Part shown: positions 1-5,092 of the stretch, one piece after another
Layout of the letters: each line of letters starts with the position of its first letter
Position numbering within the stretch: the stretch's first letter is position 1
Assembly (NCBI GenBank): GCA_031277195.1
Contig: JAITMU010000019.1
Coordinates: forward strand, 1 to 5,160
Origin: Gallionellaceae bacterium
Lineage (GTDB): Bacteria; Pseudomonadota; Gammaproteobacteria; Burkholderiales; Gallionellaceae
Direction: 5' to 3'
Length of the DNA stretch: 5,160 bases
Notes under the pieces: model-generated
Told to the model about the DNA's origin: nothing
Database searches by the model: none
The model's input: the letters and a program-made list of their open reading frames with translations, nothing else
Program-made: the position numbers and the translations under genes

Positions 1-1573
1 CGCCAACGTCCATGCGCACATCGCGCTCGATTTCGTAGGCTTTCACCATGGTTACGCCGATGATGAATATGCCGATGCCAAAGTGCGCAAGCTGCATGGC
101 GTAATAGCTGCGCGACTGGCTGGTGAGGCGGTGGAGCATGCTGCCTTCGCGTCCGAATACGCGCTTCTTCAAATCAAGCAGAATGGTGGTGAAAATCCAG
201 AACGCCAGCAGGAAACCGAGCGAGGCCATCGGTGTCCACGCGCCCATCACCATCGGCAGCAACAGCGCGATCACCACACTGCACGCCAGCGCCCAGCGCA
301 CGCGCGTCCACATGTCCGGCACGTTGACCTGCTTCCAGCGCGCAATCGGCCCCAAGCCCATCAACAACACCATCGGCGTCATCAACGGCACGAACACGGC
401 CTGGAAATACGGCGCGCCGACGGACAGCTTGCCGAAGCCCAGCGCGTCCATGAACAAGGGATAGAGCGTGCCCAGGAACACCGACGACGCCGCGACCGAC
501 AGCAACACGTTGTTGGACAGCAGCAGGGTTTCGCGCGAGAGCAGCGAGAACTTGCCGCCGAGTCCCACCTTGGGTGCGCGCCAGGCGAACAGCGCGAGCG
601 ACGAGCCGATCACCAGCACGAGGAAACTCAAAATGAAAATCCCGCGTTTCGGGTCGGTGGCGAAGGCATGCACCGAAGTCAGCACGCCGGAACGAACGAG
701 GAAGGTGCCGAGCAAACTCAGCGAGAAGGCGGCAATGGCGAGCAGCACCGTCCAGCTTTTGAACGCGCCGCGTTTTTCCGTCACCGCCAGCGAATGAATC
801 AGCGCCGTGCCCACCAGCCAAGGCATGAACGAGGCGTTTTCCACCGGATCCCAGAACCACCAGCCGCCCCAGCCCAGTTCGTAATACGCCCACCAGCTAC
901 CCAGCGCAATACCGAGCGTCAGGAAAATCCAGGCCACCATCGTCCACGGACGCGACCAGCGCGCCCAGGTGGAATCCATCTGGCCGCCGATCAAGGCCGA
1001 CAGCGCAAATGCGAACGCCACGGAGAAACCGACATAGCCCATGTACAGCATCGGCGGGTGGATCACCAGACCGGGGTCTTGCAGCATCGGGTTCAGATCG
1101 TTGCCGTCAAGCAGCGCGGGAATCCAGCGCTCAAACGGGTTCGAGGTCAACAGCATGAACAGCAGGAAGCCGACGGAGACCAGCCCCATCACACCGATCA
1201 CGCGCGCCACCATTTCTTCCGGCAGGTGACGGCTGAACATCGCCACCGAGACCGTCCAGATGGTCAGGATGAACGTCCACAACAGCAACGAGCCTTCATG
1301 CCCGCCCCAGATCGCGGCAAAGCGATAAACCGCTGGCAACTGCGCGTTGGAGTGCGCCGCCACATACTGCACGGAAAAATCATTGTTGAGGAACGAGATC
1401 GCGAGACAGGCAAAGGCAATGCCGACGAACACGAAATGCCCCGCCGCCACCGGTCGCGCCAAACCCATCAGCACACCGTCGTTTTTCGCCGCGCCGTAAA
1501 TGGGAAGTACGCCCTGCACCAGCGCCAGCAGCAGCGCGACGATGATGGCGAAATTGCCTAGTTCTGGAATCAT
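1..1573 (-). CDS. ccmF: Cytochrome c haem lyase subunit CcmF (partial, 3' end outside window)
   Basis: This is the large inner-membrane protein that takes haem from holo-CcmE and, with CcmH/CcmG, ligates it to apocytochrome c. Translating the minus strand from the ATG at 1573 gives 524 uninterrupted codons and one spare base at the window edge. Family members are about 650 residues, so roughly the last 120-130 residues are missing. The start MIPELGNFAIIVALLLALVQ is typical of CcmF, and GAAGGAAA lies four bases upstream. The tryptophan-rich WWD motif GWGGWWFWDPVEN is at residues 234-246. The four histidines known as haem ligands or contacts in E. coli CcmF (H173, H261, H303, H491) have counterparts here at H172 (in HPPMLYMGY), H260, H302 (SVHAF) and H497 (QLAHFGIG). 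Many hydrophobic segments separate them. It follows ccmE after a 133-base gap holding a repeat. Identification is very secure; a truncation beyond the edge cannot be excluded. Confidence 0.97.
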   Translation of the reverse strand, partial: MIPELGNFAIIVALLLALVQGVLPIYGAAKNDGVLMGLARPVAAGHFVFVGIAFACLAISFLNNDFSVQYVAAHSNAQLPAVYRFAAIWGGHEGSLLLWTFILTIWTVSVAMFSRHLPEEMVARVIGVMGLVSVGFLLFMLLTSNPFERWIPALLDGNDLNPMLQDPGLVIHPPMLYMGYVGFSVAFAFALSALIGGQMDSTWARWSRPWTMVAWIFLTLGIALGSWWAYYELGWGGWWFWDPVENASFMPWLVGTALIHSLAVTEKRGAFKSWTVLLAIAAFSLSLLGTFLVRSGVLTSVHAFATDPKRGIFILSFLVLVIGSSLALFAWRAPKVGLGGKFSLLSRETLLLSNNVLLSVAASSVFLGTLYPLFMDALGFGKLSVGAPYFQAVFVPLMTPMVLLMGLGPIARWKQVNVPDMWTRVRWALACSVVIALLLPMVMGAWTPMASLGFLLAFWIFTTILLDLKKRVFGREGSMLHRLTSQSRSYYAMQLAHFGIGIFIIGVTMVKAYEIERDVRMDVG

Positions 1574-1706
1574 GATGTTTCCTTCAAAAAAATTGGGGTG
1601 TTACTCCCTCTCCCCTCGGGAGAGGGCGGGGGTGAGGGAAACTGTTCCGGAGTGCGCTGGCCGCTCCCTCACCCCAACCCCTCTCCCAAGGGAGAGGGGC
1701 TTACTG
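1574..1706. repeat. Palindromic repeat pair (REP/MITE-like) between ccmE and ccmF
   Basis: Most of the 133-base ccmE-ccmF gap is one structured element. The left arm contains CCCTCTCCC (1606-1614), three bases, then GGGAGAGGG (1618-1626), a perfect 9-bp stem. The right arm contains CCCCTCTCCC (1678-1687), AA, then GGGAGAGGGG (1690-1699), a perfect 10-base palindrome pair. Between them GGGGTGAGGGA (1629-1639) pairs with TCCCTCACCCC (1665-1675) around a 25-base loop, so the two arms are imperfect inverted copies of each other. TTACT occurs immediately outside both ends (1601-1605 and 1701-1705), which looks like a 5-bp target duplication. From memory, similar CCCTCACCCC...CCCTCTCCC repeats are common between proteobacterial genes. 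On the operon strand a run of seven T (1592 down to 1586) follows, just before the ccmF ribosome site, but it is 13 bases from the nearest stem and so is a poor terminator. Confidence 0.85.
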
Positions 1707-2153
1707 CTACTTCGCCGCTTCCGCCTGCTGCGCCTTCTTCAACGCGTCCTGCGCCTCAGGCGGCATGTAGTTTTCATCGTGCTTGGCCAGCACTTCATCA
1801 GCGTGGAACAGGCCGTCGGCATCCAGCTTGCCCTGCACCACCACGCCTTTGCCCTCCTTGAACAGGTCGGGCAAGATGCCTTCGTAAACCACCGGCATCG
1901 AACGCGCCCGGTCGGTCACGCTGAAATGCACTTTCAGCCCGTCTTCGCGCTTGATGCTTTCTTCCTCAACCAGTCCGCCGATGCGGAAATTGCGCCCTTC
2001 CGGCGCTTCCTTGTTGAACACCTGGGTCGGCGTGAAATACAGGCTAACGTTGTCCTTCAAGGCAAACAACACCAGCCCGACGGCCACGCCCATCACGGCC
2101 AGACCGCCGAGGATGATGTACAGGGTTTTCTTGCGCCGTGGCGTCATGTTCAT
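1707..2153 (-). CDS. ccmE: Periplasmic haem chaperone CcmE
   Basis: CcmE is the periplasmic, membrane-anchored haem carrier that binds haem covalently through a histidine and passes it from CcmC to CcmF. The product has 148 residues, normal for the family. Residues 1-9 are short and basic (MNMTPRRKK). Residues 10-32 form the single membrane anchor, and the rest is the periplasmic OB-fold beta-barrel (for example residues 36-120, with FRIGGLVEE and VVVQGKL strands). The haem-binding motif HDENYMPPE is intact with H125 and Y129, matching H130/Y134 of E. coli. The tail (QDALKKAQQAEAAK) is flexible and charged, as usual. The start ATG overlaps the ccmD stop as ATGA (2153-2150), and GGGAGA lies six bases upstream inside ccmD. 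The second ATG (2147) is a possible but less favoured start. The stop is TAG, just before the TTACT flank of the downstream repeat. Confidence 0.98.
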   Translation of the reverse strand: MNMTPRRKKTLYIILGGLAVMGVAVGLVLFALKDNVSLYFTPTQVFNKEAPEGRNFRIGGLVEEESIKREDGLKVHFSVTDRARSMPVVYEGILPDLFKEGKGVVVQGKLDADGLFHADEVLAKHDENYMPPEAQDALKKAQQAEAAK

Positions 2154-2311
2154 TCTTCGTCTCCCAATTCACGCATCGAGCGCAACTGTTGCAAAATCAT
2201 TTTACGCTTGTGGCGTACCTGCCATATTTCAATAATGAAAACAAGCAACACCACGCCATACGAGCCCCACACATAAAGGCCGCGACCACCCATGTCAAAA
2301 AACTCGCTCAT
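2150..2311 (-). CDS. ccmD: Haem exporter subunit CcmD
   Basis: This small 53-residue membrane protein is read directly from the minus strand and was found by filling the gap between ccmC and ccmE. CcmD supports release of haem-loaded CcmE from the CcmABC complex. It begins MSEFFDMGGRGLYVWGSYG, which carries the family's typical F-x-M-G-G-x-x-x-Y-V-W-x-S-Y pattern. One membrane segment runs at about residues 17-30 (YGVVLLVFIIEIW). A basic, charged cytoplasmic tail follows (RHKRK then LQQLRSMRELGDEE). Its ATG (2311-2309) overlaps the ccmC TGA as ATGA, and its own TGA overlaps the ccmE ATG in the same way, so it is translationally coupled on both sides. AAGGAAA lies eight bases before the start. 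The assignment rests on sequence pattern, size and position and is firm. Confidence 0.95.
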   Translation of the reverse strand: MSEFFDMGGRGLYVWGSYGVVLLVFIIEIWQVRHKRKMILQQLRSMRELGDEE

Positions 2312-3048
2312 GCCCGTATTTCCTTCAATTCAGCCACCCATTGCGTGGAACGTTCGCGCTCAAGAATGATGCTGCGAACACGCCACAACACGACGGCGGC
2401 GGCATACAACCAGCAGGCGAACAACATCAGCAAAAACGCCTGACGCATGGTGTCGTCATAGACGGCGACGCGACCCACTTCAAACGTGGGGCCTTGATGC
2501 AGGGAGTTCCACCACCGCACCGAGTAATAAATGATGGGCACGTTGACCGAGCCGACGATGGCGAGCAACGCGGCAGCGCGGTCAGCGCGGCGCGGGTCGT
2601 CAATGGAAGAATGCAAAGCCATGAAACCGATGTAGAGGAACAGCAGAATCAGTTCCGAGGTGAGCCGCGCATCCCACACCCACCAGGTGCCCCATGTCGG
2701 CTTGCCCCACAACGCGCCCGTCCAGAGCGCAATGAACGTAAACAAAGCGCCAGTCGGCGCCAACGCAGTTGCCATCATCGCCGACAACCGCGTATTGAAA
2801 ATCAGCCCGATGGCCGCGTAACCCGCCATCACCAGATAAAGGAACATCGACAGGATGGCAGTCGGCACATGGATGAAAAAGATGCGGTAGGACTCGCCTT
2901 GCGTTGCGTCGGTCGGCGCGACGACAAGGCCAATGTACAGGCCAGCCGCGAACAGCACTGCGGAAATCCCCGCGCACCAGGGCGCGATCTTGCCAGCCAG
3001 TCCGTAAAAAGTGCTGGGGGCGGAATATTTAAACCAGTTAATCGCCAA
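2308..3048 (-). CDS. ccmC: Haem transporter / CcmE haem-loading protein CcmC
   Basis: CcmC is the polytopic membrane protein that presents haem in its periplasmic WWD domain and attaches it to CcmE. With the TTG start at 3048 the product is 246 residues, against 245 in E. coli. The WWD motif is at about residues 114-133 (WGKPTWGTWWVWDARLTSEL). The two haem-ligand histidines are H60 (FIHVP) and H184 (NSLHQG), the same numbers as in E. coli. About six hydrophobic segments are visible. The same open frame runs a further 175 codons upstream to 3573, but that part is an out-of-frame read of ccmB and is rich in Gly/Ala/Arg, so it is not coding. TTG is chosen because it gives MAINWFKYSAPSTFYGLAGK, the expected N-terminus, and has GGAG seven bases upstream. 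There is no nearby ATG in frame. The gene starts 23 bases after ccmB and its stop overlaps the ccmD start (ATGA). Confidence 0.96.
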   Translation of the reverse strand: MAINWFKYSAPSTFYGLAGKIAPWCAGISAVLFAAGLYIGLVVAPTDATQGESYRIFFIHVPTAILSMFLYLVMAGYAAIGLIFNTRLSAMMATALAPTGALFTFIALWTGALWGKPTWGTWWVWDARLTSELILLFLYIGFMALHSSIDDPRRADRAAALLAIVGSVNVPIIYYSVRWWNSLHQGPTFEVGRVAVYDDTMRQAFLLMLFACWLYAAAVVLWRVRSIILERERSTQWVAELKEIRA

Positions 3049-3055
3049 TTCCCTA

Positions 3056-3059
3056 CTCC
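3056..3059 (-). promoter_or_regulatory. Ribosome binding site that decides the ccmC TTG start
   Basis: GGAG (minus strand) lies seven bases before the TTG at 3048, inside the 23-base ccmB-ccmC gap. It supports the non-ATG start, since no ATG or GTG in frame lies between the ccmB stop and the conserved WFKYSAP segment. Confidence 0.7.
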
Positions 3060-3071
3060 ATCGCCAAATTT

Positions 3072-3764
3072 CTATTCCATCGAGATCCGCAATGCCTGCG
3101 CCGCAACCCAGGGCGCCGCCGCCAGCGACACCACCAGCGCCGCGCCCAGCAGCGCCAGATTCGGCGCTGCGCTCTTGGCGGCCAGCACAGCGTCCACCGC
3201 GCCCGCGCCGAAGATCAGCACCGGAATGCACAACGGCAACACCAGCAACGACACCAGCACACCGCCGCCGCGCAAACCCAGCGTCAGCGCCGCGCCAATC
3301 GCGCCGATTGCGCTGAGCATCGGCGTGCCCAGCAACAAACCAGCGACCAGCACCCACAATCCTTCTGTCGGCACACCAAACTGCAAACCCAGCACCGGCG
3401 CCAGCAATACCAGCGGCAAACCGGACAACATCCAGTGCGCGACGATCTTGCCAAACACCAGCAACGCCAACGGCTGCGGCGCCAGCATCATCTGCTCCAG
3501 CGTGCCATCCGCATGATCCGCCGAAAACAAGCGTCCCAGCGACAACATGGAGGCGAGCAACGCCGCCACCCACACCACGCCCGGCGCAATTTTGCGCAAA
3601 ACGTTCGGGTCAGGCTCCATGCTCAGCGGAAACAGGCTGACCACCATGACAAAAAACACCAGCGTGGTCAACACATCCGCCCGACGGCGCATGGCCAAAA
3701 GCCAGTCGCGCCGGATTACCAGCATGAGCGAGTCGGACAAAGACATCTTGTCTTGGGGATTCAT
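3072..3764 (-). CDS. ccmB: Haem exporter permease CcmB
   Basis: CcmB is the membrane permease partner of the CcmA ATPase; together they drive release of holo-CcmE from CcmC. The product has 230 residues, about ten longer than E. coli CcmB. A short polar N-terminus (MNPQDKMSLSDS) is followed by RRDWLLAMRRRADVLTTLVF. The family-typical segments are all present: FPLSMEPDPNVLRKIAPGVV (about residues 45-64), DGTLEQMM (86-93), KIVAHWMLSGLPL (105-117), LLLGTPML (142-149) and GGVLVSLLVLPLCIPVLIF (167-185), ending ALRISME. About six membrane segments can be seen. The ATG at 3764 is chosen because GAGGGGG lies five bases upstream; the alternative ATG at 3746 has no good ribosome site and would give 224 residues, nearer the usual length. 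The start overlaps, as ATGA, the stop of a small frame carrying the ccmA-ccmB repeat. The stop is TAG. Confidence 0.97.
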   Translation of the reverse strand: MNPQDKMSLSDSLMLVIRRDWLLAMRRRADVLTTLVFFVMVVSLFPLSMEPDPNVLRKIAPGVVWVAALLASMLSLGRLFSADHADGTLEQMMLAPQPLALLVFGKIVAHWMLSGLPLVLLAPVLGLQFGVPTEGLWVLVAGLLLGTPMLSAIGAIGAALTLGLRGGGVLVSLLVLPLCIPVLIFGAGAVDAVLAAKSAAPNLALLGAALVVSLAAAPWVAAQALRISME

Positions 3765-3877
3765 ACGATCCCCCTCGCCACAGTCATACCTCGTAGGGCG
3801 GGACTTGCCCCGCGCGGAGCAGACTCCAAGGTTCGTACCGCGCGGGACAAGCCCCGCCCTACAAATATCGTATTCAT
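3761..3877 (-). other. 38-codon linking ORF spanning the ccmA-ccmB repeat
   Basis: A minus-strand frame of 38 codons (MNTIFVGRGLSRAVRTLESA...) begins with an ATG that overlaps the ccmA TGA as ATGA (3877-3874) and ends with a TGA that overlaps the ccmB ATG as ATGA (3764-3761). The whole hairpin repeat lies inside it. The peptide is simply the repeat translated and is unlikely to have a function itself. The frame may let ribosomes leaving ccmA travel through the insertion and restart at ccmB. It may equally be chance, since GC-rich sequence has few stops and 38 codons is short. Confidence 0.3.
3793..3862. repeat. Long inverted repeat (BIME/MITE-like hairpin) between ccmA and ccmB
   Basis: Arms 3793-3817 and 3838-3862 are 25-base inverted copies with only two mismatches, separated by a 20-base loop. 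Each arm is itself partly palindromic (CGGGACTTGCCCCG at 3799-3812 and CGGGACAAGCCCCG at 3843-3856), so the element is two REP-like units in opposite orientation. In the operon mRNA both mismatches become G-U wobbles, and pairing can extend by three more pairs at the base (down to 3790 and up to 3865). On the plus strand the same positions are A-C mismatches. Short direct repeats flank it: TCGTA at 3791-3795 and 3868-3872 (close to the core), or ATTCAT at 3759-3764 and 3872-3877 (wider). There is no T run after the stem, so it is not a normal terminator. It may affect mRNA decay or relative expression of ccmA and ccmB. Confidence 0.85.
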
Positions 3878-4488
3878 GACAACGCCAGCCTCCGCGTCGT
3901 CACGCCAGCGACTTCCAGCGGCTGGTGCGTGGTGTAGATCGCCATGCCGCCGCGCGCCAGGTGTTCGCCGATCAATTCCTGCATCAGCCCGACCGCGCCC
4001 ACATCCAGCGCCGTCAGCGGCTCGTCCAGTATCCACAATGGCGCATCGCCAACCAGCAAACGCGCCAGCGCGACGCGCCGACGCTGGCCTTGTGACAGCA
4101 CTTTCATCGGCAACGTTTCACGCCCGCGCAATCCCATGCGCCGCAGCGCCGCGACCGCTTCCTTGCCATCCAGGCGGATGCCCGCCATGCCCGCATTGAT
4201 GCGAAGATTTTCCCGCGCATCGAGATCATCCTTGATGGCGTTCAGATGGCCGAGGTAAACCAGTTCGGCGTGATACTCCTCGCGCTGCGCGCGTATGTCC
4301 TCGCCGCGCCAACGGATCGTTCCCGCATCCGGCATCAGAAAACCGCACAGCGCGCGCAGCAGGCTGGTCTTGCCGCTGCCGTTCACACCTTCGATCCGCA
4401 TCAACTCGCCCGCCGAGAGCGAAAAGCTCAAGCCGGAAAACAGCCGGTGGTCTCCACGGGAGCAGGCGAGATCGTTGACTTCCAGCAT
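3874..4488 (-). CDS. ccmA: Haem exporter ATP-binding protein CcmA
   Basis: CcmA is the cytoplasmic ABC-type ATPase that, with CcmB, powers release of haem-loaded CcmE. From the ATG at 4488 it has 204 residues, the usual size (about 205). The motifs occur in order: Walker A GVNGSGKTS (residues 34-42, K40, T41), signature LSQGQRRRVALARL (131-144), Walker B LWILDEP (151-157, D155, E156), D-loop ALD (160-162) and the switch histidine in TTHQ (H188). The frame stays open to a TTG at 4518, but that would add ten non-conserved residues, has no ribosome site, and would leave only a few bases of leader after the likely promoter. The ATG gives MLEVNDLACSRGDHRLFSGL, the expected N-terminus, although its ribosome site is also weak. 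It is the first gene of the operon. Its TGA overlaps the ATG of the small linking frame before ccmB. Confidence 0.97.
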   Translation of the reverse strand: MLEVNDLACSRGDHRLFSGLSFSLSAGELMRIEGVNGSGKTSLLRALCGFLMPDAGTIRWRGEDIRAQREEYHAELVYLGHLNAIKDDLDARENLRINAGMAGIRLDGKEAVAALRRMGLRGRETLPMKVLSQGQRRRVALARLLVGDAPLWILDEPLTALDVGAVGLMQELIGEHLARGGMAIYTTHQPLEVAGVTTRRLALS

Positions 4489-4532
4489 GGGTACGGAATC
4501 CGTTGAATGACAGATCAAATCACAAACGCGCG

Positions 4533-4538
4533 ATTATA
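4533..4538 (-). promoter_or_regulatory. Putative -10 box of the ccm operon promoter
   Basis: On the minus strand the sequence reads TATAAT, a perfect -10 consensus, 44 bases before the ccmA ATG, which predicts a leader of about 38 bases. The -35 region (about 4556-4561, CCGGAG) does not resemble TTGACA and lies within the GC-rich hairpin, so the promoter may need an activator or be weak. It falls in the only sizeable non-coding gap upstream of ccmA, in an AT-rich patch within GC-rich sequence. Confidence 0.5.
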
Positions 4539-4545
4539 TACGATT

Positions 4546-4566
4546 CGACCCCGAACTCCGGGGTCG
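4546..4566. repeat. GC-rich hairpin between the lipoprotein gene and ccmA
   Basis: CGACCCCG (4546-4553) and CGGGGTCG (4559-4566) form a perfect 8-bp stem with a 5-base loop; a G-U and an A-U pair could extend it. It begins 35 bases after the stop of the upstream lipoprotein gene and sits in the -35 position of the putative ccm promoter. It could act as a transcription terminator for the upstream gene, but no T run follows on the minus strand (TCGTATATAATC). It could also be an operator. Confidence 0.6.
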
Positions 4567-4601
4567 GAAGGCAATCGCGATGGGGTGATGACCGAACCTG
4601 C

Positions 4602-5015
4602 TTACTGCACCTGCTCTACCGCGTCGATAAATACAACCGAGTCAAACGTCCGATCCAGCGTCTTGCTGTGAAACCCTTTCATCTCGATGCCGCTGGAATA
4701 TTTGACGGTGGCACCTTTGGTGAATTTTCCCTGCATCCCTGCAAGCCAGAACGTGCCTCTATCATCGGATACGTGCAAATAGCTATACGGCGGCGCGTCA
4801 ATCACTTCCAGTATTTTCGCGGTGTTGGTCATGTTGGTATCCGCCGGTTCAGGCTCCGGATGTCCGGGCGGCAACTTGCCTGTCGGCTGGGCGTCGCCCT
4901 GCATCGCCATCGGTTGCGCCGACTCATCAGCCGGTTTCGCCGCTTCATCTTTCTTGCCACACGCCGCAACAGCAACCAGCATCCCCGCCAGCAACAACAC
5001 AGTGTACTTCTTCAA
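4602..5015 (-). CDS. NrfJ-like lipoprotein
   Basis: With the TTG start at 5015 the product is a 137-residue predicted lipoprotein. The signal peptide is MKKYTVLLLAGMLVAVAAC, with lipobox VAAC and Cys19 as the lipidated residue. A flexible linker rich in Ala, Pro, Asp and Glu follows (about residues 20-62, including LPPGHPEPEPAD), and then a compact domain at about 63-137. The C-terminal part, with GIEMKGFHSKTLDRTFDSVV (residues 109-128), matches the M-x-x-F-H-S-K-T-L-x-R-T-F signature I recall from NrfJ and related small proteins associated with cytochrome c nitrite reductase or other cytochromes; the exact role is not established. The frame runs open to 5117, but AAGGAG seven bases before the TTG and the clean signal peptide fix the start at 5015. 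It lies 113 bases upstream of ccmA on the same strand with its own likely promoter, so co-transcription with ccm is uncertain. It probably acts in the cell envelope. Confidence 0.85.
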   Translation of the reverse strand: MKKYTVLLLAGMLVAVAACGKKDEAAKPADESAQPMAMQGDAQPTGKLPPGHPEPEPADTNMTNTAKILEVIDAPPYSYLHVSDDRGTFWLAGMQGKFTKGATVKYSSGIEMKGFHSKTLDRTFDSVVFIDAVEQVQ

Positions 5016-5022
5016 GATAACT

Positions 5023-5028
5023 CTCCTT
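5023..5028 (-). promoter_or_regulatory. Ribosome binding site that decides the TTG start of the NrfJ-like gene
   Basis: AAGGAG on the minus strand, a full Shine-Dalgarno core, lies seven bases before the TTG at 5015. It supports TTG over the upstream open frame, which has no comparable site and would bury the signal peptide. Confidence 0.8.
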
Positions 5029-5044
5029 AGTAGTCCGACCGAGC

Positions 5045-5053
5045 ATTTTAACA
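5045..5053 (-). promoter_or_regulatory. Possible extended -10 promoter of the NrfJ-like gene
   Basis: TGTTAAAAT on the minus strand fits an extended -10 element (TG-N-TAAAAT, five of six matches to TATAAT). It would start transcription at about 5038, some 23 bases before the TTG start, leaving room for the ribosome site. No good -35 is seen at 16-18 bases. A TTGACG at 5112-5117 looks like a -35 box but has no partner at the right spacing. Confidence 0.4.
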
Positions 5054-5092
5054 GGCATTTGCCAAAAAACAGCAGATGCCATACGTTATGCA

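Noticed and set aside
83..1561. 492-codon plus-strand open frame
   Set aside because: It is exactly antisense to ccmF, whose minus-strand translation shows all family motifs. The plus product is low-complexity, rich in Arg, His and Gln, as expected for the complement of a GC-rich membrane-protein gene.
1606..1700. CRISPR array or tandem repeat between ccmE and ccmF
   Set aside because: There are only two arms and they are inverted rather than direct copies; there is no regular spacer pattern.
2341..3516. 391-codon plus-strand open frame
   Set aside because: It is antisense to ccmC and ccmB, has biased composition and shows no recognisable domain.
3049..3573. N-terminal extension of the ccmC frame (175 codons)
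   Set aside because: It overlaps ccmB in another frame, is Gly/Ala/Arg-rich without family similarity, and makes the protein far longer than the usual 245 residues.
3793..3862. Rho-independent terminator between ccmA and ccmB
   Set aside because: No T run follows the stem on the operon strand, the loop is long (20 bases) and the downstream genes belong to the same operon; a REP/MITE-like repeat explains it better.
4489..4518. Upstream TTG start of ccmA
   Set aside because: It adds ten non-conserved residues, lacks a ribosome site and lies almost at the predicted transcription start.
4503..5030. 175-codon plus-strand open frame
   Set aside because: It is antisense to the NrfJ-like gene, which has a strong ribosome site, signal peptide and family motif on the minus strand.
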